Shown piece by piece: positions 11,672 to 23,997 of a stretch of 64,000 nt of DNA; the first letter of the stretch is position 1; each line of letters starts with the position of its first letter. The position numbers and the translations under genes are program-made. The notes beneath the pieces are model-generated. The model was not told where the DNA came from and ran no database searches. It saw only the letters and a program-made list of their open reading frames with translations. This DNA is from Physcomitrium patens (Eukaryota; Streptophyta; Bryopsida; Funariales; Funariaceae). The stretch lies in assembly GCF_000002425.4 (NCBI RefSeq), contig NC_037255.1, positions 8,517,458-8,581,457 of the forward strand, read 5' to 3'.

Positions 11672-13931
11672 CTAAAGTGTAGTCCCGAGCAACCAAGTGA
11701 AGAAATCACATTCCACTTTTTTGGAGAGTCGCAACTCCCCATACTTCAGCAGAAGACCCCAAAGTTGACTTATGTCATAATTCTTCTCCACAATGCATCG
11801 CACGGCTTCACGGAGGCGCTCTGCTCTTTGATCCCGAAATGTGTAATACTTGACAGTCGGCCATCCTGCTTCTGAAGCTGCAATCCACTGCAGCATGCTC
11901 TTGATAGGAAGATTTCCTCCAAACGCCCCACAGCCCCAGTTCCCAGTAGCAATTCCTCGATAAATTGTCCTCTCGCCTATCAGCCAGAGCAGAAGAGTTA
12001 ATGAACACCAGTACAGGATGAGTCGCTATGGAAACCTCAAAGAAGGTTTGCCTGTTTCCCATGCAAACTCTAGCACTCCAAACCTAAACATGCTCTTTTG
12101 TTTGAAGAGCCTCTAAACAATGACCCCAAGCGTATGAGAGTAAGTCCTATTATAAACATGGGCAAAACCCTCTAACTTACGAATTATTTTTTTACATTGA
12201 TGGCTTGATACAAAGCTGGAGTGGGATATGACGAACTTACAACTGCTCTGAAGGACATTTGAATCCGCCTTCTCCGTAAGTAGAAAGCCACAATAAGCCT
12301 TGCACATCTCCCTTAGCATAACGTTTTCCTGGAACTGAGACTCTCCCGGCCGTGGCTTCGCATCCATGGCAATGATTTTAGTGTAACGCCGACCCCAAGC
12401 GTCTTGCGGAGTAGAATCTACAAAATCTCCTGCGAAGTGGAATTTTCCAGCATAGCCAGCATAGTTGCTAAACCTTTCGGAACCTGTGATCTCTATAGTC
12501 TCGTTGTCAGTCATGACTGGCAGGAAGAGCATTCCCACAATGAGCTCGGGACTCAACGTGAACCGAATTTCTTCCTGCACGCAACCCATGCGGAGGACTC
12601 CACCTCCGAGAAACTTATTTGCAAAATCCACTTGCGCGTATTCGCATCCCACGTCCTCGATCATACCCTGATCCAGAGTCTCAAAGGAGCACAGAGATTT
12701 GTGGTTATCAATCCAAAATGCTGGTTCCAATGCCTTATAATTCGCAAGATACTTGCGTTCGTAAGATATCATCCCTTGTGGCATCGACTTGCACACTCGG
12801 TTGAAGTAGTTAACCAAGCAGTGAAGCTTATGGACTTGGCTCGGTCGGCCCCTGATGCCTCCAAACACTGTATCCATGTTGATTCCCGGCAGGCGGTACT
12901 CGTCTCGTTTTGAGACAGGAAATAAGCACAGGAACGCACATGAAAGAATGGATGCCGCTAACTCTTGGGTGATAAATATGATGCCGGGATGTTGAGGATG
13001 TAGAATCTGCAATCACAAGAACTTTCAATATCTCTATCCCAAAAACCCTAGTGCCAGTATTGGAAGAAACATAAATTTTGCTTGATAAGCGTTGCGTTTC
13101 GTTTTGCATTCCCATGAGATATGAGAAAATGGGTGGCTTTCGAATTGATCCATTTGTTCTGCAGCGTGTCATGCTTCACGTTGACATGACAAAAGGAAAA
13201 ACAAATGGGTTCGTCCACTACAGAAATTTCGAGCCTACACCTAAAAAAGAGGAATAATCATTGCTTAAATTGCTGTTCACTCTCCTGCAATTCTCATCTC
13301 ATTCTGCTTACCAAAGATCGACACCTTGACGGCAATAACCTCGGAACAAGTTGAAGTCGACACTTGAGTCAATCGCAGAAGAAGCTATGATTGCAACAAT
13401 CGGAGTTGATTTCACGAAAGAAAGTGTCGATCATAAAACATTGTACACCGCTCACTAATCGCATAATGTAAGCGGGAAACTAACTGTGGCATTCTTTTGA
13501 ATTAGAAAATTTACCTGTAAAGGCAATGGCAAACTAACCCCAGCACTTTCAAATTCTCTAGAATCCGCCAGCTCTTCAGAGAAGTTTTCAGCCAGCTTCT
13601 TGCTCTGTTCAATCTGTTCAAGAAGGAGTTCTGGGAGACGCAATACGAGCTGCACCATTCCTGGCAATGTTTTCTCAAAGAAGATGCTCGACTGCGCGAA
13701 TTCCACTCGCTCGTTAAAGTAGTGAGCAACGCCGTCGGCAGCGCCATCCCGATTTGTGTCCGGGTTCGCTACTTGCAAAAGAAAATTTGCGAATGTGTCG
13801 CCGCTACGCACATCGCTCACGGCTGGCCCCTCGGACAGTCTCCCCAGAGCGCGTCTCAGTCCATTGCTCCACTCGTAAGTGGACTCTGATTCCTTCCACT
13901 TCACAGGGAGAAATTCTTCCCAGAGAACCAT
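11672..13931 (-). CDS. PARG: Poly(ADP-ribose) glycohydrolase
   Basis: Three exons in consistent phase: 13931-13515, 13006-12241 and 11976-11672, giving 495 residues. PARG hydrolyses the ribose-ribose bonds of poly(ADP-ribose), reversing PARP signalling in DNA repair, chromatin and stress responses, mainly in the nucleus. The signature GGGVLRMGCVQEEIRF lies at about residues 273-288, with the tandem glutamates (E284/E285) that align with the catalytic pair of the family. Other family blocks are QVDFANKFLGGG just before it, ITGSERFSNYAGYAGKF after it, AMDA then the LREMCKAYCGF block, and ATGNWGCGAFGGN at about 404-416, encoded in the last exon. N-terminal helical blocks (FFEKTLPGMVQLVLRLPELL) also fit. 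The second intron is phase 1 and restores Cys395. Length is close to plant PARG1 (about 550). The ATG at 13931 is the first in its frame. TOP1 lies upstream on the same strand. Confidence 0.93.
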
Positions 13932-15451
13932 TGTCGACCACTAGCAACTGTATGACGACCCTTCCGATCAATATGAACTACTCTCGACACAACCACCTCC
14001 CTAAGGTAAACTAATGATGCCTCACTCTTTCGCAATATGTCTCGATAGATTACATTCAATTTCAGCTAATTCCAACGACTCCACCTGAATTACCAGATTC
14101 ATTCCTAGCAACAGAGACTTCAAAGGGCCACGGAAATCCTCAGGAGGACACCACTACAACAGATAGTCAATGAGAAATACGAAAATTTCGATACATACGG
14201 GGTCCTCGGCAACATGTGAAGTGACATCGGAATTGTCGCGCAAGCAAGCACTCAACCGCCGACCCTCTGCTTCAGACATCCCCATTCTCAAAATCAACTT
14301 CATCCCGCCATTTCTACAGCGTAACCATCTGAATAGCCGCGTGCCTATTCTGATGCAAAAGCATGCCGATGCCTGCGGTTGGGCAGAACTTCGTCGTCCA
14401 AAAATATCGAGCAGCGAAGCCACTAGGATTGGCGGAGGCGGAATTGTAGTGCAAGCGTCTGCATTTTTTAAAGAATGTCTAGACCACGACCACAGCTCCC
14501 AGCCTACCTCCGCCCCCCTACAACCATCTTACCCTATGCTCTGCACGCTAGAATGTCATTTACCTCCAACAGTGTTTCAGCATCTTACTTTCAACAAGCA
14601 AAGAGTCCAAACTAAAAACCCCAAATTGTTCTGTATTAACCCCTCTTTCTTGCAAGGAGGGCAATTTTAGTGAAGCTCGTGTCGAGCTTTGTAGGTACTT
14701 AGAGTTGTTTCTCACGATCTGCGTAGACACGTCATTCTAGAGGCATGCATCCGAAGGAAAATTACAGCATCGCGAAGGAAATATGCAAGGGCCTGCATAT
14801 TAAGCGGCAGACAGGATGCTCTAGAGGCTCCAAAAACTAACACTACAGTCGATGACAAAGCACCCTCTAGAAGAAAAACTGGGAGCCCAGAACCAAACAT
14901 ATCGTCCACATGAAAACAGATAGATAATTGCAGTGCATATGAAAGCTAACGTCACCTACATTAGAACTCCGTGAAATAATACCAAGGCACCAAGAATCCA
15001 TTTCTACTCACTGAGACAATTAAAACAAATCAATTCACACTCGGAGATTCAAACTCTGGAACGAATCGCTATTGCTCTGTTAGGACAAATCGAGAGGAAA
15101 AAATTCTAGAATTTCAATGAACAGCCCTTCATGACATGGTTGTTTTGCTTTGAGGTATGAATGCGGGCCACTTTCATACCCACCCCCGTTCTCTGCTCCC
15201 TTCTTTGGGATGTCTGGAAAATCACTCAGTTTTCTGTTCAAGGCCAAGCCTGCGGTCTCAGAATGTAACTTGAACCCCACCAATACAACCACCCATGGTC
15301 TTCCTATTTCTCCACTAGGCTATTAATGGAACACGAGCTGGACAAGGCACTGCCTCCGCACTACTTATGCTCCCTTTAATGCACACCTACGCTATCGACA
15401 CGGCCTTTTATGTCCAGCTTACTACATCTCACAAAATTACATCAAATCGTC
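13932..15451. other. Intergenic region between TOP1 3' end and PARG start
   Basis: This holds the PARG leader and promoter side and the TOP1 3' untranslated region. The longest frame (14170-14670, +) has no family similarity. There is no clear TATA box or repeat. The spacing of about 1.5 kb between two genes on the same strand suggests separate transcription units. Confidence 0.45.
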
Positions 15452-18001
15452 TTAAAATCGAAAGTCTGGCTCAACCTCCATAGCCCATGCAAACTTGGAA
15501 AGCAAAGACTTGTTAAAAATTTTCTCAATGGGTACCTCATGACGCTTGCACCAAGCAACAGTAATACGAGGATCCATATAATTGATCTTAGAGGTGCCCA
15601 GAGCCACAGTCTTGAGATCATCCTTCACCCTCATATCTAGTCTCATCTTGTCTATCTTTTGTTTTGTAGCTGCAATCTTCTTTTCAAGAGCCTCCGGGGT
15701 CTGATTTCTCTTAACCTTCCCCTCAGAATCTTTCAAAGGAGGCTTACCTTTCTTTGCCCTGTCCAGATCCGTCTCCAGCTCTTCCAGCTGCTCCTCCAAC
15801 TCCTGCATCTTGCCTTCCAATCTCTCCATTTGAGCACTGTGGCCTTTCGACACAGACCGTTGATGATTACACAGAATGGCAACCTGCTTATTAGCACGCT
15901 GATAATCTGCAATGATTTCAATCGTGGTCTCCCCGGTGGTATCCTGCAGCAGGTTGTCAAGAGTAATGGAAGCATTGTATGTACGGAAAACCTTGGCAGT
16001 GAGACTAGGCATTATCCCCTTCAAGTGCAAATTCAGCTTCGTGGTGTCCAGTCTCTCAAACAGATCATCTCCCTCTTTCTTTCCCTTCTTGAACTGGCCA
16101 ATAGCCTTGTACACCCGCTCATCAACCTCCACTGTGTTGAAATACCGAATTGAATCTTTTCCCAGAAAGTCAAATTGGAGTGACTTTGGTGCAACCAGAG
16201 TGACGTGTTCTACTTTGAGAGAGCAGCAACCTACAGTGTCGGCCTCATCTTCGTCCTTCTCATTACCAGCACGAAGGGCAAGTCGATCAATAAGATACGT
16301 CGCTACAGCAATCTGCTGCTTAGTAGGGTCTGAAGACGAGAAATCATGTGTGTACGTCCTTCGAATGTCATCAATGTAGTCTTTGAGCATACGTGCCTTC
16401 TCATACTTTTGCATGTCACTTTGACCCTTCAAGCTGCTGCTAGCAGCTAAAAACACATACTTAAACTCTTTGTCGTTGATTGGGTCCTTCCAGTAGGCAA
16501 GCCACGTCACAGTATTATCATGCCGAATTTCCTTCCACCTCTGCCCAGGGATTGGACACTCAGGTACAGCTGCGTCTTTCCCAATATTGATCACAATGTC
16601 ATGCGGCAAGATTCTCGTCTTCAGCTTCCCCATCTTGGGATGATCTCCACGGCCACGGAACAGCCCAGGAGGCTCCACCCTGAAGTTGCCGACTTTCTCC
16701 TTTACGCCATCAACAACCGCCCACATGTACTTTTCCTCCACAGCAAGCTTCTCTTCTTTCAACCTTTTCTTCTCCTCTGTCGACATGCTCTTCTTTCGCT
16801 CCTTCTCCCTCGCATGCCAGTCAAAGATGGGAGTGAAATCACAAAGCTCGAACTTCTTAATCACATGATTTTTCCCCAAATACGGCTTCCAATCATCCCA
16901 AAAGTTTTTGATAAACCTTTCCTTTTTCGCATAATCAGTCTCTAACATCACGGCAAACATGGTTGCAATTTCCTCTTGCGCGGGTGTGAGATCCACCGGC
17001 TTTCCGTCGTAAAGCATCTTCACGCCATGAGGCTCATACGGAGGAGGAAAGATCACACCATTGTGTTCCAAAGTTGTCCACTTGACCCCATCGCCACTTA
17101 CAGGCTCCACCTTTTTGCTCTTGGTGGTGGTTTTCGTGATCACCTTCTTCTTAGTCACCATCATCTGAAGCTGCAATCTCTTGGCTTTTTTCTTCTCTAA
17201 AAGCTTTCTCGCCGCTATTGCAGTAGACCCCGTACTAGAAGACGCTTTAGCCTTTTGCTGAACGACCTTCTTGATGATACTGGTTGAGGAGGACATTCGC
17301 TGAGCAAGAGGGATGTCGTCGTCCTCATCATCGTCTCCATCAACTTCCATCTTGCTATCGGACTTTCCAGAGGATGGCATGGTGGAAGAGATTTTAGGCG
17401 TTTTCACAGATGAGGGAGTAGAAGGCTTACTCTGCGGCGATGATTCCTGCTTGACTCCTGGAACCGTCTTCGGCAGCGAATCCTTTCGTTGATAAGTCTT
17501 CACACCAGAAGGCAAGCGCGTTGCCAGCGGCTTGTCGTCATCCGAATCATCATCTACAATGCTCGCAGTTGGTTTTCTTTGGACGTGATGAGCAAGAGGT
17601 TTGTCGTCATCGTCGGATTCATAATGTATCGGCTGCTTCGGTTCCGGAGCCTTAGCCTTGTCTGACCCTCTTTCATCCTTGATGGAAGCAGAAATATCCT
17701 TCCCACTTTTCGCGATAGGAGACCCCTTGACAACTTTGCCTTTCGCAGTAACGGGCAATCGACTAGCCAGTGGCATATCATCGTCCGAATCATCATCGTC
17801 CATAACAAACTTCCTAGCCGGAGGTTTTGCCGCTAATCCACTCTTACGACGCTCAAATGTCCGATGATCACCTTCTCTAGAAGAGCCATCTTTGGTCCGT
17901 CCTCCACTTCCAGACTTGGAGCTTCCGGCTGTGCTTGCGCCATTCTGCCCATCCTCCAGCCTCTGCCGTTTCATCGCTTGCATCTTGTCATCTTCTCCCA
18001 T
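15452..18001 (-). CDS. TOP1: DNA topoisomerase I (type IB), intronless
   Basis: A single frame of 849 residues. The first ATG is at 18001 (context GAGATGG); the frame runs 11 codons further upstream but only to a TTG. The enzyme nicks one DNA strand through a 3'-phosphotyrosine and relaxes supercoils ahead of polymerases in the nucleus. The N-terminal ~300 residues are charged and disordered, with four acidic repeats ending in PLA (near residues 67-83, 130-139, 149-163 and 220-235, for example [15 protein letters not shown]). The core starts at about 305 ([20 protein letters not shown]). Catalytic blocks are all present: [34 protein letters not shown] and [17 protein letters not shown] with the nucleophile at Tyr808. 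A coiled linker ([19 protein letters not shown] and onward) precedes the C-terminal domain. The absence of introns is unusual for plant TOP1; a retrocopy that kept function is possible, but the frame is entirely intact. Confidence 0.96.
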   Translation of the reverse strand: MGEDDKMQAMKRQRLEDGQNGASTAGSSKSGSGGRTKDGSSREGDHRTFERRKSGLAAKPPARKFVMDDDDSDDDMPLASRLPVTAKGKVVKGSPIAKSGKDISASIKDERGSDKAKAPEPKQPIHYESDDDDKPLAHHVQRKPTASIVDDDSDDDKPLATRLPSGVKTYQRKDSLPKTVPGVKQESSPQSKPSTPSSVKTPKISSTMPSSGKSDSKMEVDGDDDEDDDIPLAQRMSSSTSIIKKVVQQKAKASSSTGSTAIAARKLLEKKKAKRLQLQMMVTKKKVITKTTTKSKKVEPVSGDGVKWTTLEHNGVIFPPPYEPHGVKMLYDGKPVDLTPAQEEIATMFAVMLETDYAKKERFIKNFWDDWKPYLGKNHVIKKFELCDFTPIFDWHAREKERKKSMSTEEKKRLKEEKLAVEEKYMWAVVDGVKEKVGNFRVEPPGLFRGRGDHPKMGKLKTRILPHDIVINIGKDAAVPECPIPGQRWKEIRHDNTVTWLAYWKDPINDKEFKYVFLAASSSLKGQSDMQKYEKARMLKDYIDDIRRTYTHDFSSSDPTKQQIAVATYLIDRLALRAGNEKDEDEADTVGCCSLKVEHVTLVAPKSLQFDFLGKDSIRYFNTVEVDERVYKAIGQFKKGKKEGDDLFERLDTTKLNLHLKGIMPSLTAKVFRTYNASITLDNLLQDTTGETTIEIIADYQRANKQVAILCNHQRSVSKGHSAQMERLEGKMQELEEQLEELETDLDRAKKGKPPLKDSEGKVKRNQTPEALEKKIAATKQKIDKMRLDMRVKDDLKTVALGTSKINYMDPRITVAWCKRHEVPIEKIFNKSLLSKFAWAMEVEPDFRF

Positions 18002-18720
18002 CTCACAAAATGGTCGCAGTTCACTCCCTCTCAATCCCTGCTCCTCGTTTCAATGCCTCTTCATAAAACTGCGGCTCCCGCCTACAACATACAACATCGA
18101 AAACGGACCCCAAGAACCTTCGCAAAATCTTAAAATTTCCAATGACCCAAACCTTCTCACAGAACATTCACACTAGCTCTCCACCCAGTCAAATCTCGAG
18201 GTAATCCCAACCGCACAACCCTCCACCATCGAAAAATGGGCCCTCCTCTTCATCCCTCTCGCCCACAACTACCCTAATTCCCCAACTCCCAACAACCCGA
18301 AATTTTGCCAGCGCTTCCACCACTACACTACTCACAACAAATGCACCCCGCCCGCCACGCCCAGCATCCTCAAAATTGAACCCTCCCGCTGAGATACCCC
18401 AAAACCCAACCCGCCGAAACCCTAAGAATCGCACACGAGCTCCAAACTACCTCCAAATCACACTAACTCAACTCACAATCACAACACAACGCCACACTCT
18501 TCCGCTCCCTCCCTATCGCTCTCACTCTCACTCACACACATATACAACACCCCCCCCCCCTTTCTCACTCTCGCTCTCTCTCAAACACACCCTCCCTCTT
18601 TGTCACTCTCTCGCGCTCTTTCCCCTTCCCCGCAACCCCAACCACGAACCTACAAATCACAATACAACTCAACTCCACCCTCCACCAAGCACACAGCGTC
18701 GCTGCTAAGCTATGGCAGAA
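18002..18720 (-). promoter_or_regulatory. TOP1 leader and promoter region with telo-box and CT-rich tract
   Basis: A telo-box AAACCCTAA lies at 18417-18425, about 420 bases upstream of the TOP1 ATG. Such boxes are common in plant genes tied to replication and translation. A CT/CTCA-rich low-complexity tract with a run of C (about 18480-18625) is typical of plant 5' leaders and promoters. No obvious TATA box is seen on the minus strand. Confidence 0.4.
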
Positions 18721-19059
18721 CGACGAGTGATTGACGCTACAACGTCGTGAACGATTCCAAAACAGCGTCTGTCAGTCAGCCTCAAGTTGCCCACCCGAGC
18801 GCTACATCCCACAAGGCGGCGTTTGGATGTATGTGAAGTCTGGAATGTGGGGACGTGATGGCGATGCATGGGCAAGGGAAACACGGGAGATGAAGGGAAA
18901 GAAGGGGAAAATGGGCCAGAAGAAGAGTCGCGAGGGCGAAAAGGCGGTGAAAGGCTCCGAGGCTTTTCTTCCCCTCTTCTTCCTCTTCCTCCTCCTTCTT
19001 CTTCTTCGTTGCCCTCGTCGTCGTCGACGCCTTCCTCTTCTACGTCTTTTTGTTTGAAT

Positions 19060-19210
19060 GCGGACCACGTGCTTCGTCCCGTCCCCCTTACGGAAGCAAC
19101 GTTGCTGCCCACCCTATATATAAAATCCGAGCTTTCCTGCTCCTCCGCTCTTAAGAAAACGTCGATGGCTGGGTGCAATCAACAGAGGCGCATCATCCCC
19201 TCTAGTTAGC
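19060..19210 (+). promoter_or_regulatory. Candidate TATA promoter with G-box, apparently without a gene
   Basis: CACGTG lies at about 19064-19069 and a strong TATA element (CTATATATAAAA) at 19114-19125, with a pyrimidine-rich putative start region about 25-30 bases later. The first ATG (19165) opens only a 14-codon frame (MAGCNQQRRIIPSS). Within 220 bases the sequence changes abruptly to the AT-rich retrotransposon island. This looks like a promoter and first exon cut off from its gene, or a non-coding transcript. Confidence 0.35.
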
Positions 19211-19419
19211 TACGGCGCTGGTCGCGGGATTCAACGCTTGACCCAACACCCACCATCCCCACCATCGCCACCACTACAGATGCCCAGCAATTCAATGCCC
19301 CTTTGCCGGCGTTCGGACAACTGCTCTCAGTTCATGCTTTTGCGGTGCGTGGGGCCGGGCTTGTCCTTCCCCGAAACCCTAAAAGTGCATGCCCATGCAC
19401 GAGTTGCTCCCCTCCTCCC

Positions 19420-20184
19420 ATGAAACTAATCATAATTTTTTTATTGTTTGTTTGATTTCCTTCACTACTACTATTTACGTATTTGTTGTTTTAATGAGGG
19501 AATAGCAGTGAAATCCTAATTGAGATTTTTTTTTCTTATTTCTTTTTTCTCCTAGTTTGTTGTGTTTTGAAAATATAATTCTTTGTTGAGAAATGCTTAC
19601 AAAGAGAATGGTGATTGTTTGATGATAGGAATCTCTATTGACAACTATTTACAAGATCTGTGGTTGTTTTGAGCATGAGAGCTTGTTTGCATAATTTGAG
19701 TGTTGTAAATGTTGAGTGATAGATCTGTCATTCATTACCATTTTAGCATGTATTATATCAACTATTTAATTATTCTATAATTTAAAAATGAAATGCTACA
19801 AAAAAAATCTATAGGCATTTTTTAAATTATAAATAATTTATTCATTTTCTATTAAATATTATACATTGTGTATTTTAGAAATATATCTAAAATTCTTTTT
19901 TTCTTTCTCTTTGTCTTTCACTTAATATATATATAATTTGGTGTTTATTTTTTTTTATCATTTACTTGTAAATCTTTCAATTATATAGAACCTAATCAAA
20001 ATTTTAGCATAAAAAAGGATCTACAAAGATATCCTTGAAAATTAATTTTAGTTTGGCAAAGAATGCAATTTTAATAGACGTTGTTTTAAAAATATATATG
20101 AAATTACTAGTATATTCTAAATAAATTACTAATATATATTAAAAATATTTTATATTTTATATTTTTAATTATAAATGCTACAAA
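19420..20184. other. AT-rich spacer at the edge of the retrotransposon island
   Basis: The composition steps sharply from moderate GC to very AT-rich at about 19420. I see no frame, RNA gene or recognisable repeat in this stretch. Confidence 0.4.
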
Positions 20185-21136
20185 ATTATGTTAAATTTTT
20201 TAAAATATCATTAATATATATATATTTATCAAAATTTAGAAGAATTAGATCAAAATAAGTAGAAGTAGGTAAATTAAATAATATCTTATGAAAAGCTTCT
20301 ACAAAGCTTTACATACGTAGATTTGATTTTATACATATCTATAGGTGATTTGTAGTTTGAAAGCTTGGCCAACAAGTTAGATATATGTAATATGAGTTGC
20401 CTATGTAGCACTATTGTATTATGTGTATTCTTCCTTGAGAGCACATCAAGAGCCTAGATGCGGAGTGTAAGTAGAAATACAAGAATAATCCTATCAAGTA
20501 TCTTAAATACCCTTAAGTAGAGCTTAATAATCGTGATCAAAATTTGACCAATCTATAATAAATTCAAAAGAAGTTATAAAAGAAACACAAAGAAGTCCCA
20601 AACTAATCTCAAAGAAAAATAATAAGAAATTTTAAAGAAATATAAAAAGAAACCTTTAAAGAAATAACAAAAATCTTAAAGAAATATTAGAAAAAAAAAA
20701 TCTTTAAAGAAAAAATAAAGAATCCTAAATAAATACTAAAAATAGAAATCTTAATGTGATTCTAATTAAAATCCGAATTGAACCTTAACCAAATATTAGA
20801 TCAAATCTTAATTAAACCTTAACCAAATCCTATGTTAAACCTTAATCAAATCCTAATAAAATCCTAAGTTCTACACAAATCCTAGACAAATCTTAAGCAA
20901 CTTCTAGTCAAGTTCTAAACCAAACCCTAGGTAATCCCTAGACCAAAACCTTAGCCCTAACTATACTATAGACAAATCCTAAATCAAATCCTAAAGCAAA
21001 TTGGAACCTCAACAACTGATTATCAAATTATTCAAATCAACTTAAAATTTGCACACTTTTTAATATCTTAGTTAGAAATAAGTATAAGAAAGATGAAATC
21101 AATTGCACCTACCAATTGAAAGCAATGCAAGATAAT

Positions 21137-21684
21137 TACCACAGACATATATATTTACCTCAATAGTTACTTATATGATTAAGTAGAAGTAGGTAAATCT
21201 AAAATAATTTCATAAAGTCTTCTAAAGAAGCTTCCTAGAAGCTTCATAGATGCAATTTTGACTTTAGATGTGTTTATAGGTTAGAAACTTGACCAAAAAG
21301 CTAACTATGTATTGGTAGCTTGTGGAACAAGTTATCTCCATGTAGTAGTTTGTGGAACAAGCCAACTATGTGGCGCATACATAGATAACTTGCTTTATAA
21401 GATAAGGCATGTAGCTAGCAAAGTTAATACATGTTGGACGTCATATATAACATTGTTATATAGTTCTTACTTAGATAGTATATATGGAGGCAAGAGTAAA
21501 GCCTTTTTCACTCTTATCAATGCCTTTCTAGTCTTAGTCATATTTCAAGACTTTCTGGTCTTCTTTTTTTTGGCAATAGCCATTCTCGTTAATATTACAT
21601 CACCTTTGAGTGACTTTTTGGTTCTCTTCATTGATAGAAAAATATATTGAGGATTCTCTTTCTTCAACATTCATGTCCTTGTCA
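21137..21684 (+). repeat. 5' LTR of element A1
   Basis: 548 bases, aligned end to end with 28845-29390. It contains the AAGCTTC..TAGAAGCTTC motif region and a TATATATGGAG box near 21480, a plausible old promoter. It ends in TGTCA directly before the internal region. Confidence 0.8.
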
Positions 21685-22129
21685 GTTTGACAAAAGTGCT
21701 AACATATTGTATTTGTCTTGCTTTAGAAGTGAGCAGATTATCCAACTTCTATTGTTGTATTTGAAGGTTGTAGACTATCCACCTTTAAACAAAAATCTTT
21801 TTTTCTAACAATGATCTTTTTTTTTCAAGAAAATGGATTACCCCTCTTTGTGGGATTTGTTTTTGGAGGTTGCAGATTATCCTCCTCTAATTTAATGTTT
21901 GAATTCGTTTGAGTTATCTATGGAAGGAAAGATTATGGATGCTACTTTTAACGAAAGTGAGAATAGATTTGCAACTATGGCAGATCTTCATGAACTTGTC
22001 AACACTCTAAGAGTGGAAATCTCACAAATTTCCAATGTAAATCATGGAAGTACTATGCTTACGCCTACGGAAGAAGTTCACAGTTTGTGGCAAGAATTTG
22101 TATAGTTAAAAGAAGCAAGTAGATCAATA

Positions 22130-23382
22130 TGAACGTGATAAAGAGAGTTTGTCTCAAAAAAGCGTTAGGCTTTCAGCTGCCACTAAATGCTCAATCAAGT
22201 CTAAGAAATAAGGTACCAAGTTTATATATATATAATATATTCTCTGTTAGGGCAATTATATCAAAACATAAGTCCAAGTACTAAGAAAACACCCAAATCT
22301 ATGATAAAATATCTTAAAACCTTACATATCTTTCTGAGAAATGTTTTCCAAACATCAACAGTTCATATCTTACGATCGAACTATCCAAAAAATCCTAAAC
22401 TTTACATAAAGTATTGATATACTTTCAAAAACTACCACAAAAAAAATTCAACTACAAATTCATTACAAAACTTGAGATATCACCAAAATCCTAACAGTAG
22501 CTTTAAATCCTAGCTAACATATACCTATGTGCTAATTTCTTCATATCTCACAAAACAAGTGTTTTAATACCATGAAACTTTGATTTCTACCTTATTAACT
22601 TAATAACTCATGCTTATAGAAGCTTTGAGCCAAAAATTCGTCCAGAAACTCAAGATATGGCTCCAACTATTACTATCAACAAAATGACTCACTTACTACA
22701 TTTGAATTACATGTGTTGTCTTCAATGCCCTATAACTCCTTCATCCAAATTTAGAATTCATCAAACAGTATATGTAAAATGTAGCCAAGAAAGTTTTCTC
22801 TTCAATTCCAATTGCCGATCTTTCATTGCTCTTTGTATGCATATGTTCTACTTCAAAGAGTGATAGTAGGTACAAATTTGACACCTTAACTTTGAACACC
22901 TATATCTCCTTCACAAAAACTTGAAATCATATAAACTCTTCATTCAAATTATATCCAAAATCTTGAATTTGCTGAAATTAGCCTCTAAAGCTCAAATGAC
23001 TTCTAAAGAAAAACCCTAATCTCTAATAAGGCCTCGAGCAGCCTCCTTGAAGCCCATTGAGCATGGCCTTCGACCAATAGGAATGAAGATCTCTATTCCT
23101 TGCCTTCATCCAACCATGCCTTGCTTTCATCCCTCCCAATAAGCCTCCTAATAGTTTAGACTTTCATCTTTAGATTCCAACCTTCTCTTAAATTTTATAC
23201 TAAATATCTAAATCTTACATAATATAAATACTATAATCAAAATAGATAAATCCCCAAATAAACTTTCCTATACCAATTCTCTTTAAATTCATTTATTAAC
23301 CACTCTAATCTACATAAAGACTTACAAATATATTATATGTCTAAATTAATTTTTAAATACTATAAGCAATTATAGTATGACA
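22130..23382 (-). repeat. Solo LTR of family B, reverse orientation, inside A1 gag
   Basis: About 1.25 kb whose reverse complement aligns with the B LTRs at 53170-54432 and 58083-59358. Shared blocks include the run about the GGCTTCAAGGAGGC motif (here near 23045-23075) and the terminal AAGCCCAACG..GAGGCAAACTCTCT region (here 22140-22190). A-family gag continues on both sides, as seen by comparison with the uninterrupted gag at 51259-51573. Confidence 0.8.
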
Positions 23383-23436
23383 TCGTCACAACCAAATCCA
23401 GAGAGTTTTGCTTCAAAAAATATGACATGGAGAAGG

Positions 23437-23997
23437 TGTCACGGACATACTCATGTAAGCTAGTAACTACATATACAAATAGATGAAAGTAAGTAAAAGT
23501 AGGTAAAATTAAGTTAATTCTACAGTATTTAATATAGAAGCTTCCTAAAAGCTTGATAGATGCTGCTTTGACTTCATAGGTGTCTTTAATTGACTTTTCG
23601 ATAAGAAACGTGGTCCACAAGTAAGCCATGTGCCACACATAATGTTAACTTGAAGATCAAGCTAACTATGTGGCCCACACGTAGAAAAACTTGCCTTGTA
23701 AGTTAAGGCATGTGTCCTACAAAGTCAACACATTTTGGAGGTCCTATAGAACATTGCAACGTAGCCCCTAGTTAGATAGTATATAAAGAGACAAGAGTGA
23801 AGCCTTCTTCACTCTTGTCAACTCCTTTCTTGTTTCTAGCCTAGTTTCAAGGGTCTCTAGTTTTCTTGTCTTTTGGCAATAGCCATTCTAATTTCTCTTT
23901 CAATATACATACTTATTTTATTTATATTTTGTTACCTTTCTTTGAATAAAGGCTCACTTGTCTGAATTACTTTTTCATGGAGTTCTTGTCCTTGACA
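23437..23997 (+). repeat. Solo LTR of an A-related subfamily, inside A1 gag
   Basis: Starts TGTCACGGAC and ends GTCCTTGACA, 561 bases, flanked by the perfect 5-bp duplication GAAGG (23432-23436 and 23998-24002). It is longer at its 3' end than the A1 LTRs and distinct in sequence, so a separate subfamily. The clean target duplication shows insertion followed by LTR-LTR recombination. Confidence 0.85.

Noticed and set aside
14170-14670. 166-codon plus-strand frame upstream of PARG
   Set aside because: It opposes the PARG leader region, has no recognisable domain and no splice or promoter support.
18705-19178. 157-codon minus-strand frame rich in Glu, Gly and Arg
   Set aside because: It is read from a CT/CTT-rich low-complexity tract and runs through the plus-strand TATA region; no protein family fits.
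19375-19383. CCCTAAA-type motifs as interstitial telomere repeats
   Set aside because: Only single or paired units occur; they fit telo-box promoter motifs better than telomere tracts.
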